Below, one piece after another: positions 1 through 5,874 of a stretch of 7,576 bases of DNA (within the stretch, counting starts at the first letter, position 1; each line of letters begins with the position of its first letter). Source of the DNA: Calditrichia bacterium (GTDB lineage: Bacteria > Calditrichota > Calditrichia > Calditrichales > Calditrichaceae); contig JALWEA010000526.1 of NCBI GenBank assembly GCA_027039465.1, positions 1 to 7,576 of the forward strand, in the 5' to 3' direction. The translations under genes and the position numbers were made by a program. The notes under the pieces were generated by a model, which saw nothing but the letters and a program-made list of their open reading frames with translations, was not told where the DNA came from and made no database searches.

Positions 1-495
1 GCCCAAAGGCATTTGCGTGGCGCTTAAATGATCCGCCTTGCCGGTGGGCGATTTGGTAAACAGTAAGCCGGAGAGCAGAAAGCGGTGCGGTTTGTTGACG
101 TAAAATTTGTACAGCAACGCTCCGATTACATCACCCAAACCGTCGCCGGTCTTTTCGATTTTAGGGGTGGTTAACCGTTTGTGGACGTAAGGGATGTTTA
201 CAATAGCCGTTAAACGATTCAAAATGCCGTAACGAATTTTTAATGTGTAACTGTTGGAAGTAAAATCCGTACCGTCCGGTAAATCCGTCATTTTGCCGGT
301 TTTGCTGTTTAACATTTGAGTGAAGTGCGGGAAGACCGCATAGCCGCGGAAAATCCAATGACCCTGAGGCAGGGTTTTGGCCGGGATGCCGTAAATAGGC
401 GGGCGCGGCGTTAATTTTTGGGCAAATACCAATTGAGCGGATAAAGTAAGAACGAGCAGGAAACTCAGTGCAGAAATCCTTAAAGCCTTCATCAT
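1..495 (-). CDS. Outer-membrane beta-barrel-like protein, N-terminal part (gene runs off the left edge)
   Basis: This open frame starts at 495 (ATGATG, so 492 is also possible) and is still open at base 1, giving 165 residues without a stop. AGGAGT at 499-504 is the ribosome site. Residues 1-25 form a Sec signal peptide ending in LVFA before QKLTP. The mature part reads like a barrel: alternating strands, the phrase YGILNRLTAIVNIPYVHKR (89-107), then a GDGLGDVIGALLYKFY turn-strand (118-132). A 'YG-x-x-(N/D)RL ... P ... GLGD ... Y-x-F' pattern is typical of the PF13557 'MetA-pathway phenol degradation' transporter-like barrels, so an outer-membrane channel or uncharacterised barrel is my best call. 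The family name does not establish a substrate. The gene has its own promoter (568-595) and is probably not part of the arsR-side operon. The C-terminal half is not in the window. Confidence 0.72.
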   Translation of the reverse strand, partial: MMKALRISALSFLLVLTLSAQLVFAQKLTPRPPIYGIPAKTLPQGHWIFRGYAVFPHFTQMLNSKTGKMTDLPDGTDFTSNSYTLKIRYGILNRLTAIVNIPYVHKRLTTPKIEKTGDGLGDVIGALLYKFYVNKPHRFLLSGLLFTKSPTGKADHLSATQMPLG

Positions 496-534
496 AAAAC
501 TCCTTTATGTTTTGACGCAACGTTCCGTTTTTGA

Positions 535-562
535 CTCGTTTATGCTTATATGCGCAAACGAG
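535..562. promoter_or_regulatory. Inverted repeat at the start of the barrel-gene transcript
   Basis: CTCGTTT (535-541) and AAACGAG (556-562) form a 7-bp perfect inverted repeat. GC pairs at the inner ends raise the match to 9 of 11 per arm around TTATAT (546-551). It lies immediately after the -10 element of the 568-595 promoter, so it covers the expected +1. It could be a repressor operator or a 5'-UTR stem-loop. Confidence 0.4.
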
Positions 563-567
563 CATGT

Positions 568-595
568 AATATAACAATAAAAATCAATTTGTCAA
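568..595 (-). promoter_or_regulatory. Sigma-70-type promoter of the barrel gene
   Basis: Reading the minus strand, TTGACA (590-595) is followed after 16 bp by TATATT (568-573). This is a perfect -35 and a good -10, placed about 75 bp upstream of the ATG at 495. Transcription would start near 560. It is the clearest promoter in the window. Confidence 0.65.
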
Positions 596-698
596 TAGGC
601 AATTTTGAATTTTTTATAGTTTTTGGCCGAAAATTTACCGAACTTTCATGCCTGTTCTTTTTGTTGTTTTATTCGTGTGTATTAACCTTAAATTGAAA

Positions 699-1190
699 TC
701 ACCATATTGTTTTACCATCCGATTTGACAAAGGCCAATGTTTTACCTTTTTTACATTTGATTTCGACGAAATAAAATCCACGCGGATTTTGGAACACCTT
801 GCCAACCAAAAGGCATTTATCTTTTTGGATTTTTTGGATTTTATCATTGATTTGTTGCACATTTAACTTTGGATTCGAAATCGGATTCAGAACGGATGGC
901 ATTTTCCCGACCGGTAGAATATCTCCGCTCCGGGCATCAATCCGCAAACTAAAAATAATCTGGTCACTTTTATCGACAAATGGTACAAGATAAATATTTC
1001 TGCGCTGGTTCAGAAATGGTAGTCCTGGTTTCACCTCCGTTAGCTTTTGTACGACCATTTTCTTTACGGCTGGCGCATTTACTTCTTTTAAGACCCCAAA
1101 GGGTTTTCCAATGACCTGGGCTTGCAGCATCGAAATAAAAACGATGCTTGTCAAAATTGTAATCAGGATTTTATTTTTCATGTTTGCCAT
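699..1190 (-). CDS. Small exported protein of unknown function, weakly PepSY-like
   Basis: This is a 163-residue protein. The start at 1190 is set by AAGGAGGG (1198-1205) with 7-nt spacing; the ATG nine bases further in is too distant. Residues 1-24 form a Sec signal peptide (KNK, a hydrophobic run, then LQA before QV). The mature part has two similar beta units ending in a turn: residues 67-92 (IYLVPFVD...SLRIDARSGDIL) and 138-162 (FYFVEIKCKKGK...KSDGKTI). A strand followed by 'D-A-x-(S/T)-G-D-I-L' resembles PepSY-type repeats, but the match is weak and I do not assign a family. Two cysteines (126, 146) could form a periplasmic disulfide. It lies downstream of the coiled-coil miniprotein gene but is separated from it by a terminator, so it is likely its own transcript. 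Function unknown. Confidence 0.7.
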   Translation of the reverse strand: MANMKNKILITILTSIVFISMLQAQVIGKPFGVLKEVNAPAVKKMVVQKLTEVKPGLPFLNQRRNIYLVPFVDKSDQIIFSLRIDARSGDILPVGKMPSVLNPISNPKLNVQQINDKIQKIQKDKCLLVGKVFQNPRGFYFVEIKCKKGKTLAFVKSDGKTIW

Positions 1191-1270
1191 CGTTTTGCCC
1201 TCCTTAAATTAATTGGTTTAGGTATAAACATGCTCGGTTGCGTTTAATTAAAAATAGGAATTATCTATCG

Positions 1271-1301
1271 TTTAAAAGATCGGGGCTAAAGCGCCCCGGT
1301 C
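1271..1301 (-). terminator. Intrinsic terminator after the coiled-coil miniprotein gene
   Basis: On the minus strand a 9-bp stem with one mismatch (arms 1293-1301 and 1278-1286, core CGGGGC/GCCCCG) has a 6-nt loop. TTTT follows it directly (1274-1277). It begins two bases after the stop codon at 1303, the standard position for Rho-independent termination. Confidence 0.8.
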
Positions 1302-1302
1302 T

Positions 1303-1521
1303 CTATTGTTGTTCATTGAGTTCGGAAATGCGTTTTTCAACGGCTTTTAATTCCGACTCGATTTCTTTGCGGCGCAATTCGAGACGATCTTTATACCGTT
1401 TTAACGCTTCCAACTCGCTAACGGGCGGGTAAGGGAATTCATGCTGCGGTTCGCCGTAAAACATAGGCGAACCAAATCCGCGCATCCGTTTGCCCATGAA
1501 CATTCCTTTCATTCCGTACAT
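1303..1521 (-). CDS. Met/Gly-rich coiled-coil miniprotein, DUF5320-like
   Basis: A 72-residue protein. An upstream in-frame GTG at 1530 would add three residues, but that GTG lies inside the ribosome site itself (AAAGGAGGTGA, 1527-1537). The ATG at 1521, 8 nt from GGAGG, is therefore the real start. The N-terminal third is rich in Met, Gly and aromatic residues (YGMKGMFMGKRMRGFGSPMFYG). From about residue 34 it becomes a charged helix with heptad character (LEALKRYKDRLE... to ...RISELNEQQ), almost certainly a coiled coil that oligomerises. This layout matches DUF5320-type small proteins, which have no established biochemical role. The Met-rich head could contact soft metals such as Cu(I) or As(III), but that is inference. 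It follows the ACR3-like gene by 99 bp with no terminator seen between them, so co-transcription is possible. A strong terminator closes it. Confidence 0.75.
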   Translation of the reverse strand: MYGMKGMFMGKRMRGFGSPMFYGEPQHEFPYPPVSELEALKRYKDRLELRRKEIESELKAVEKRISELNEQQ

Positions 1522-1526
1522 TTTTG

Positions 1527-1537
1527 TCACCTCCTTT
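1527..1537 (-). promoter_or_regulatory. Near-perfect Shine-Dalgarno that decides the miniprotein start
   Basis: The minus strand reads AAAGGAGGTGA here, almost the full anti-16S complement. It contains the GTG at 1530 that gene callers may take as a start codon. The ATG at 1521 is at the right distance. Confidence 0.8.
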
Positions 1538-1551
1538 CAAAAGGTTATTGA

Positions 1552-1565
1552 TTAAAACGTTTTAA
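1552..1565. promoter_or_regulatory. 14-bp perfect palindrome upstream of the miniprotein gene
   Basis: TTAAAACGTTTTAA is a perfect CG-centred palindrome located 30 bp upstream of the 1521 start. A smaller one, TAACGTTA, lies about 35 bp further upstream in the same gap. CG-centred palindromes are typical of LacI-type operators, but no such regulator is in the window and one palindrome of this length is not rare in AT-rich DNA. Confidence 0.25.
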
Positions 1566-1620
1566 GTTTTACTTAATTCATTTCTCTCGCTAACGTTAAT
1601 TATTTCATAAATTACCCGAT

Positions 1621-2631
1621 TTACCCTTGAACCATTTTTGCATTGATTGAAGCTTCTTCTCCTGACGAATGGTTAAACATTTCTTTTAATTTTGGTAAAA
1701 AGCGCAAAGAAAGAATCATCATCCACATATCCGTAAAAGGCCCGCCCATGGCTGTTCCGATGGCGCCCAAAGGGCCGAATGTTGAAATCGATAAAGCCGT
1801 AGAAATGGACATATTCTTGCACGTAGAGTAGTAAAGGGATACCATATCCGCATATTTCAATCTTAGGAGTTTGGAAATCAAAATCGCCAATGCGAACAAG
1901 GTTGTGTAAAAAATGAGCATGATGGCAATGGCCTTAAAAGCTAAATTAGGATGCCGCAACACAATCATGCCTTCCAAGCCGAATACAACGATGACCATCC
2001 AGTACATGCCGATCATGGATACACCGGAGAGCATTTCCTTCTTACTTTTAAAATGCGCTTCACCTTTTTTACGGATCCACAGCCATCTTGTCAATTGGCC
2101 CAAAACAAGTGGGAGAATTACGTAGATTAATATGCTGTAGAATAATTTCGCTGCGGGCACGTAGATGACCGTACCAACTAAGAGCTTTGTGTAAATGGGC
2201 ACCGAAACAATCGAGATCAACAAGGTGACCGTAACACCCAAAAGTGTTAAAGGAACATTCCCTTTAGCCAAACCGGTAAACGCGGCTGCCGACCCTGCCA
2301 TAGGTGCAACCGCAATGAGTACCAAACCCGCCAAAAAGGCCGGATTATTAATCGGTATAAGTTGCAGAAGAACATAAATCAACAACGGACTGATGAGCAG
2401 GTTTAGAAACAAATTACTGGAAATGTACTTTCCGTTGGATTTAAACTGTTCCAAGCGTTTGAAATCCGGCCCGATCATCATCGGGTAAAGCATGACGAAC
2501 AATGCCAAAGGCAAAGTCGGCTTTAAGAGCATGAAAACCGAATGAAAGTAATAACCCAGCAATGTTCCTAAAACCATGAGCGAAATGGTCAACGAAAACA
2601 TGTGGGATTTTAGAAAGTTAAAAAATTTCAT
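1621..2631 (-). CDS. ACR3/BASS-superfamily transporter (arsenic-resistance-like permease)
   Basis: A 336-residue inner-membrane protein with about ten hydrophobic spans, the size and layout of the bile-acid/ACR3 (BASS) fold. AAGGCGGTGAT provides the ribosome site. PLALFVMLYPMMIG (41-54) is the span-2 signature seen in ACR3-type proteins. IAVAPMAGSAAAFTGLAKGN (106-125) is the discontinuous-helix crossover of the first repeat. YYSTCKNMSISTALSISTFGP (267-287) is the second crossover, with KN in place of the QN/NN pair. Canonical ACR3 arsenite pumps have an essential Cys in the first crossover span. Here that position appears to be Met111, and the only cysteine is Cys271. It may therefore carry a different anion or work by a different mechanism, so arsenite should be treated as a hypothesis. 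The upstream palindromes and the nearby CVC-type ArsR support a stress-export role. Confidence 0.8.
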   Translation of the reverse strand: MKFFNFLKSHMFSLTISLMVLGTLLGYYFHSVFMLLKPTLPLALFVMLYPMMIGPDFKRLEQFKSNGKYISSNLFLNLLISPLLIYVLLQLIPINNPAFLAGLVLIAVAPMAGSAAAFTGLAKGNVPLTLLGVTVTLLISIVSVPIYTKLLVGTVIYVPAAKLFYSILIYVILPLVLGQLTRWLWIRKKGEAHFKSKKEMLSGVSMIGMYWMVIVVFGLEGMIVLRHPNLAFKAIAIMLIFYTTLFALAILISKLLRLKYADMVSLYYSTCKNMSISTALSISTFGPLGAIGTAMGGPFTDMWMMILSLRFLPKLKEMFNHSSGEEASINAKMVQG

Positions 2632-2664
2632 AAAACATCACCGCCTTTTAATTTTGAGTTACTT

Positions 2665-2692
2665 TTAATAGCTAAAAAATACAATTGCACAA
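2665..2692 (-). promoter_or_regulatory. Candidate promoter of the ACR3-like gene, overlapping an operator
   Basis: On the minus strand TTGTGC (2687-2692) and TATTAA (2665-2670) are 16 bp apart. The -35 lies inside the proximal palindrome (2684-2701), so a bound regulator would block RNA polymerase directly. Both hexamers are imperfect, so this is only a candidate. Confidence 0.35.
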
Positions 2693-2701
2693 TAATGCAA
2701 T
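2684..2701. promoter_or_regulatory. Proximal operator-like palindrome of the ACR3-like gene
   Basis: ATTGCA-CAATAA-TGCAAT: perfect 6-bp arms around a 6-bp centre. It is nearly identical to the copy at 2790-2807, differing only at one centre base. The size and the spacing between arms suit a dimeric winged-helix repressor of the ArsR/SmtB kind. An ArsR gene is present at the right edge of the window. Confidence 0.6.
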
Positions 2702-2711
2702 AATAGTTTCC

Positions 2712-2736
2712 AAAAAATAGGCCAATTTTTTGGCCT
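2712..2736 (-). terminator. Intrinsic terminator of the MFS transcript, possibly bidirectional
   Basis: AGGCCAA (2719-2725) pairs perfectly with TTGGCCT (2730-2736) around a TTTT loop. On the minus strand the stem is followed at once by ATTTTTT (2712-2718). It sits about 120 bp beyond the MFS stop codon and between the two palindromes. On the plus strand TTGTTCTTTTT follows, so weak termination is possible that way too. Confidence 0.7.
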
Positions 2737-2789
2737 TTGTTCTTTTTGATTCAATAAATAGTTAAAAGTTACAAATGCGCAAAATAATT

Positions 2790-2807
2790 ATTGCACAACA
2801 ATGCAAT
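2790..2807. promoter_or_regulatory. Distal operator-like palindrome of the ACR3-like gene
   Basis: ATTGCA-CAACAA-TGCAAT, with the same arms as the proximal copy and a centre differing by one base. The two centres are 106 bp apart, about ten helical turns, so both sites face the same side of the DNA. That would permit looping or cooperative binding. Confidence 0.6.
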
Positions 2808-2854
2808 AAAATAATAAACGATTTTTGTTAATGCAAATTTTATTTTCCGGTTTT

Positions 2855-4030
2855 TTAAAATTTCTCATTCAAAATAATATTCTTCTTCCGTAATTGGAAA
2901 AATAAAATAAAACCCGAAAATAAAAACCCTAAAGCAATGAGCATATTGGCATTGACCCCGAATTGATGAATAATAAACGCACCGATAAACGGGACAATAA
3001 GTCCGCGAACACCGCAAGTAAACAAATGAAGTCCGGCAATATCTTCCGTTTCGTATTGTTTAAAACGAATGGCCTGCACTCTCCAGCCAACCGCAATAGC
3101 CGAACCGCCGATCCCGCAAAAAATATTCCCAAGTAGTAATCCCCAAAAATTTTGCGTATAGGTATAAAACAGCGCCATTGCGCCTAAGGATAAAAAGGAA
3201 AGTTGAAAAATTGTAAAAATGATATTAAAACGATCGGCCAATTTTCCCCAGAGAATAGAAAAAAGAAACCAAACAATCCCGTTAAGGCCAAATAATATGC
3301 CGATTTGCGTATTGGAGAGATGCGCTAATCGCACTTCAATAATCGGTAACGCCGGTATCATAAGCAGCATACCAATGCCCGGAATCATAAAAGTTAGTAC
3401 AAGGTAGCGGATGTCTTTGTTTTCTTTAAATAATCGAAATGGGGAAGAATCCCGAACATCCTGGTCGTTATTTAATGAGCTTTTTTCATTCGGAAAAAAG
3501 AGGAAGGAAAATCCTGCTAACAAATTTCCTGCAATAGCTAAAATAAACGCGATCCAATTACCAAATAAATCGATCAGTCGGCCAATAATACCCGACCCCA
3601 AAGCATGAGACAAACTAAAAATACCCTCGGTTTTGCCAAGATAGTCTGTCGTCTTTTGAGAATACGTATCTTCAGCCAGAACGACATAAATGGGGTCGCT
3701 AATCCCGTAAAGTAAAAAGAAGAGCAGAACAAAAAGTGAAAAAATAAGCGGATCGGTTTCATTAATCATAAAAAGAATAACCAGGGCGGATGCAAAAAAT
3801 GAAAAAATCAGCAAGCTTTTTGCACCCCATTGTTTGGATTGTTTACTCCATAAAGGGGCAAATAAATTGGCTAGAAAAGGAGCGCTGCCAATGATCGCCA
3901 ACATAAAAGCGGAAGCGCCATAGCGCGTTGCTAATACGCCAAAATATTCGGCTCCCATGCCCAGGGATATGCCCATTCCGATATGCGCTAAAATGTCCAA
4001 TTTTAAATAATGTTTTTCGGAATGTTTCAT
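2855..4030 (-). CDS. Major facilitator superfamily (MFS) transporter
   Basis: A 391-residue inner-membrane protein with twelve hydrophobic spans and a charged central loop near residues 180-210 (NEKSSLNNDQDVRDSS), the usual 6+6 MFS layout. The inter-span motif GKLADRF (262-268, between spans 8 and 9) is the classic MFS 'G-x-L-a-D-R' loop. The matching loop between spans 2 and 3 (APLWSKQSKQWGAK) is degenerate. A longer frame opens at a TTG (4081) but has no ribosome site. The ATG at 4030 overlaps the stop of the small upstream gene as ATGA, which favours this start and points to translational coupling. The substrate cannot be read from sequence. MFS pumps do occur in arsenic operons (for example ArsJ and ArsK), but I do not see grounds to name this one. 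A terminator lies about 120 bp downstream. Confidence 0.85.
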   Translation of the reverse strand: MKHSEKHYLKLDILAHIGMGISLGMGAEYFGVLATRYGASAFMLAIIGSAPFLANLFAPLWSKQSKQWGAKSLLIFSFFASALVILFMINETDPLIFSLFVLLFFLLYGISDPIYVVLAEDTYSQKTTDYLGKTEGIFSLSHALGSGIIGRLIDLFGNWIAFILAIAGNLLAGFSFLFFPNEKSSLNNDQDVRDSSPFRLFKENKDIRYLVLTFMIPGIGMLLMIPALPIIEVRLAHLSNTQIGILFGLNGIVWFLFSILWGKLADRFNIIFTIFQLSFLSLGAMALFYTYTQNFWGLLLGNIFCGIGGSAIAVGWRVQAIRFKQYETEDIAGLHLFTCGVRGLIVPFIGAFIIHQFGVNANMLIALGFLFSGFILFFQLRKKNIILNEKF

Positions 4031-4167
4031 TGATGTAATCCGACAATCAATAAAATAATCAATAATAAAATGGTGAGCCAAAGAATAAAAGAAAAAGGAA
4101 GCTTTTGTCTTTTTCGATTTCTTTTTTTACGGAAGGCATAAATATTTCGGCAATATCGATACTTCAT
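4027..4167 (-). CDS. 46-residue basic single-span membrane peptide coupled to the MFS gene
   Basis: A short open frame not normally called at this length. It reads MKYRYCRNIYAF, then a run of eleven mostly basic residues (RKKRNRKRQKL), then a single hydrophobic helix (about residues 25-43, rich in L and I) and a short tail GLHQ. The basic head predicts an N-in orientation. Its TGA shares bases with the ATG of the MFS gene (ATGA, 4-nt overlap), the classic arrangement of co-translated partners. It begins 34 bp after the orphan trx-gene stop at 4202, so before the insertion it was probably the third gene of the arsR operon. No good ribosome site precedes the ATG, which lowers confidence. It could be an accessory subunit or stabiliser of the MFS pump. 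It has no family I recognise. Confidence 0.6.
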   Translation of the reverse strand: MKYRYCRNIYAFRKKRNRKRQKLPFSFILWLTILLLIILLIVGLHQ

Positions 4168-4196
4168 GATTATTATTTGCCGTTTATTTTGTTAAT

Positions 4197-4362
4197 CTTT
4201 TCTATTCCATCCACGGCCATTGGCGCGCCTCGGCGCTGTGCGGGTATTCTTCGCGAATGCGTTTCATGTAGCTTTTGAAAACTTTGTTGTCCCAGGTTGT
4301 CAGGTAGGCGATCATACCCAAGCGCAATAAAAGCAGGGGAGCGCGCGGGTTGTCGTGAAGAC
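4197..4362. repeat. Direct repeat, left copy (orphan 3' end of the trx-fold gene)
   Basis: Aligned by eye with 6661-6826 at a constant offset of 2464 bp. I count six mismatches in 166 positions (4220, 4229, 4321, 4339, 4356, 4360), about 96% identity with no gaps. Similarity stops on the right just before the M28 stop codon and on the left at base 4197. Confidence 0.93.
4202..4362 (-). pseudogene. Orphan C-terminal fragment of the thioredoxin-fold protein
   Basis: The minus strand translates to the last ~50 residues of the protein at 6666-7238: DNPRAPLLLLRLGM, then the same TWDNKVFKSYMKRIREEY and the same RQWPWME end and TAG stop. Upstream the frame continues into unrelated DNA and meets a TAG at 4403-4405 without an ATG or a ribosome site. 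It lacks the thioredoxin fold and its CxxC, so it is a non-functional remnant. The stranded tail keeps its old position relative to the small membrane peptide and MFS genes. Confidence 0.9.
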
Positions 4363-4379
4363 TTTCAAAAATGTAACTG

Positions 4380-5810
4380 TCAAAAAAATAATTTACTATT
4401 AACTAACCGATAAATATAATGATGAATTTCTACCATTCCTTCAAAATTTATTTTATCCGATTCATCCGTAACCTGATGTTGGTCTTCATGAAAACCGGTA
4501 GAAATCCACAGAGTTTGTATGCCTTGTTTAAAGAAAGGGATTGCATCGGTCAGAGCATCAATTTTATTGAATAATACGGCAAATCCGGGTGATTTTATTT
4601 TCTTTAGTTGATCTTGAATCTTTGAATTAGGAGGATTACATCTGATGTAAACAGTATTTTTTCTCATGCGACCTACCATATCCAGATTGATCATAAATCT
4701 GATTCTTCTTAAATCAACAATCGGATTTTTCACAAAATAAGTAGAGCCGATTAACCCGCTCTCTTCCGCACCAAAGCAAGCGAATAAAATATAGAATTTT
4801 CTTTCGGGAGTTTTAGCGAAAGCTCTTGCCAATTCTAATAGTAAAGCTACACCCGAAGCATTATCATCCGCTCCGTTACGTATGGAATCCTGTATTCCTT
4901 TTTTCTTTTTAGGCAATAAATGATCATAATGTGCGCCGATTAGAATAATATCTCTTTCGTCAAGTCCGGTGGGTTTCAGTAGCCCTATAATATTGGCTGC
5001 CTTCTTGTAAATAAATTTTAAACTAATACTTAGGTTAAATGATGTTAAAGTTAGTTCTCGGAAAAAATGGCCATTTTGTTCTTTTATTATTTGTTCTAAA
5101 GAATCTGAGTTGAGTTGATTAAAATTTAAAATTCTTTTCAACGTCTTTCTGGATATGGTAAGCAGTGGAATTTTATACCTTTTAATTTGTTGGGAATAAG
5201 GATGATTTTCTTCTATGGACTTTAATCTTTCGAATTTATCTTCGGGTGCAACGAATAGAATTCCTTTAGCACCGTAAAATTCAGCGAGTTTAATTAAATT
5301 TCTCCAGTGGTATTCTTTTCGTAATTTTTTGTCCACTGTTTTCGGAGGGAAAAAATATCCTATGATAAGTTTATCCTTAAAATATCTGCTTATGCGTCTT
5401 AAATATATGTTATCGCCATATCCTACTAATAAAGCTTTTGTATTAGATACTTTAACATCACCACTTTTAAGGAAAATGGTAAAGTCTTTTTTACGTTTTA
5501 AATAAATCATTTGATTTTTAATGCGGATTTCAAATTTACTACGTGGCTTAATGTCTTGCAAAAAGTCAAATTCTTGTTGAAAGTGATTTTTTGTAATATC
5601 TGACAAATCTAAATTTTTATAAATTGAATCAATGTAATTTCTGGCTAAAAAATCACCTTTAGTTAAAGGAAATCGTCCGCTTAATCTGTCTGAAGCCAAA
5701 TATCTGACATGCTTTTGCAACATGTAGTAGGTGGAATCCTGCTGACTATTTTGGCAGGAAAAGATAAAAATAAGCGTTAAAATTAATAAGATTATTTTAA
5801 GAAACTTCAT
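4380..5810 (-). CDS. M28-family zinc aminopeptidase, lipoprotein with PA domain
   Basis: A 476-residue protein from the ATG at 5810. A longer frame opening at TTG 5855 lies within a hairpin and lacks proper spacing, and the ATG start puts a lipoprotein signal (MKFLKI..., hydrophobic, IFSC) right at the N-terminus with lipid-anchor Cys19. Residues ~124-228 resemble the protease-associated (PA) insert. The di-zinc M28 catalytic set is complete: GAHYDH (His294), GADDNASG (Asp315), GAEESG (catalytic Glu349, ligand Glu350), NLDMVGR (Asp377) and HQVTDESD (His445). It should cleave N-terminal residues from peptides at the cell surface or in the periplasm. It follows the ferredoxin gene by 64 bp and ends 17 bp from the left trx-end repeat. 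Its low G+C and Lys/Ile-rich usage differ from the flanking transporter and trx genes, supporting transfer. Confidence 0.9.
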   Translation of the reverse strand: MKFLKIILLILTLIFIFSCQNSQQDSTYYMLQKHVRYLASDRLSGRFPLTKGDFLARNYIDSIYKNLDLSDITKNHFQQEFDFLQDIKPRSKFEIRIKNQMIYLKRKKDFTIFLKSGDVKVSNTKALLVGYGDNIYLRRISRYFKDKLIIGYFFPPKTVDKKLRKEYHWRNLIKLAEFYGAKGILFVAPEDKFERLKSIEENHPYSQQIKRYKIPLLTISRKTLKRILNFNQLNSDSLEQIIKEQNGHFFRELTLTSFNLSISLKFIYKKAANIIGLLKPTGLDERDIILIGAHYDHLLPKKKKGIQDSIRNGADDNASGVALLLELARAFAKTPERKFYILFACFGAEESGLIGSTYFVKNPIVDLRRIRFMINLDMVGRMRKNTVYIRCNPPNSKIQDQLKKIKSPGFAVLFNKIDALTDAIPFFKQGIQTLWISTGFHEDQHQVTDESDKINFEGMVEIHHYIYRLVNSKLFF

Positions 5811-5820
5811 TTTAATAAAG

Positions 5821-5854
5821 TGCCTCAAAAGCTCCAAAAAGAACTTTTGAGGCA
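5821..5854 (-). promoter_or_regulatory. Hairpin between ferredoxin and M28 genes, covering the M28 ribosome site
   Basis: TGCCTCAAAAG (5821-5831) and CTTTTGAGGCA (5844-5854) are an 11-bp perfect inverted repeat with a 12-nt loop. In the mRNA the only usable ribosome site for M28, GAGG, lies in the 3' arm about 12 nt before the ATG, so folding would hide it. The tail after the stem (CTTTATT) is a poor T-run, so weak termination or mRNA-end protection for the ferredoxin gene is an alternative. Confidence 0.5.
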
Positions 5855-5874
5855 AACTCTCCTTACCTTATATT

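Noticed and set aside
161..577. 138-residue minus-strand frame
   Set aside because: It overlaps the barrel gene in another frame. The 1-495 frame has a ribosome site, a signal peptide and barrel-like strands, while this one is low-complexity and crosses the promoter.
2684..2807. Twin palindromes as the start of a CRISPR array
   Set aside because: Only two copies, dyad-symmetric, with a 88-bp gap containing a terminator. No cas genes. They are operator-like.
4028..4081. Upstream TTG start for the MFS protein
   Set aside because: No ribosome site, and the bases are better explained as the end of the 46-codon gene, whose stop overlaps the ATG at 4030.
5811..5855. TTG start giving M28 15 more residues
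   Set aside because: The purine-rich site is only 3 nt from this TTG, the codon lies in a hairpin arm, and the lipoprotein signal begins at the internal ATG.
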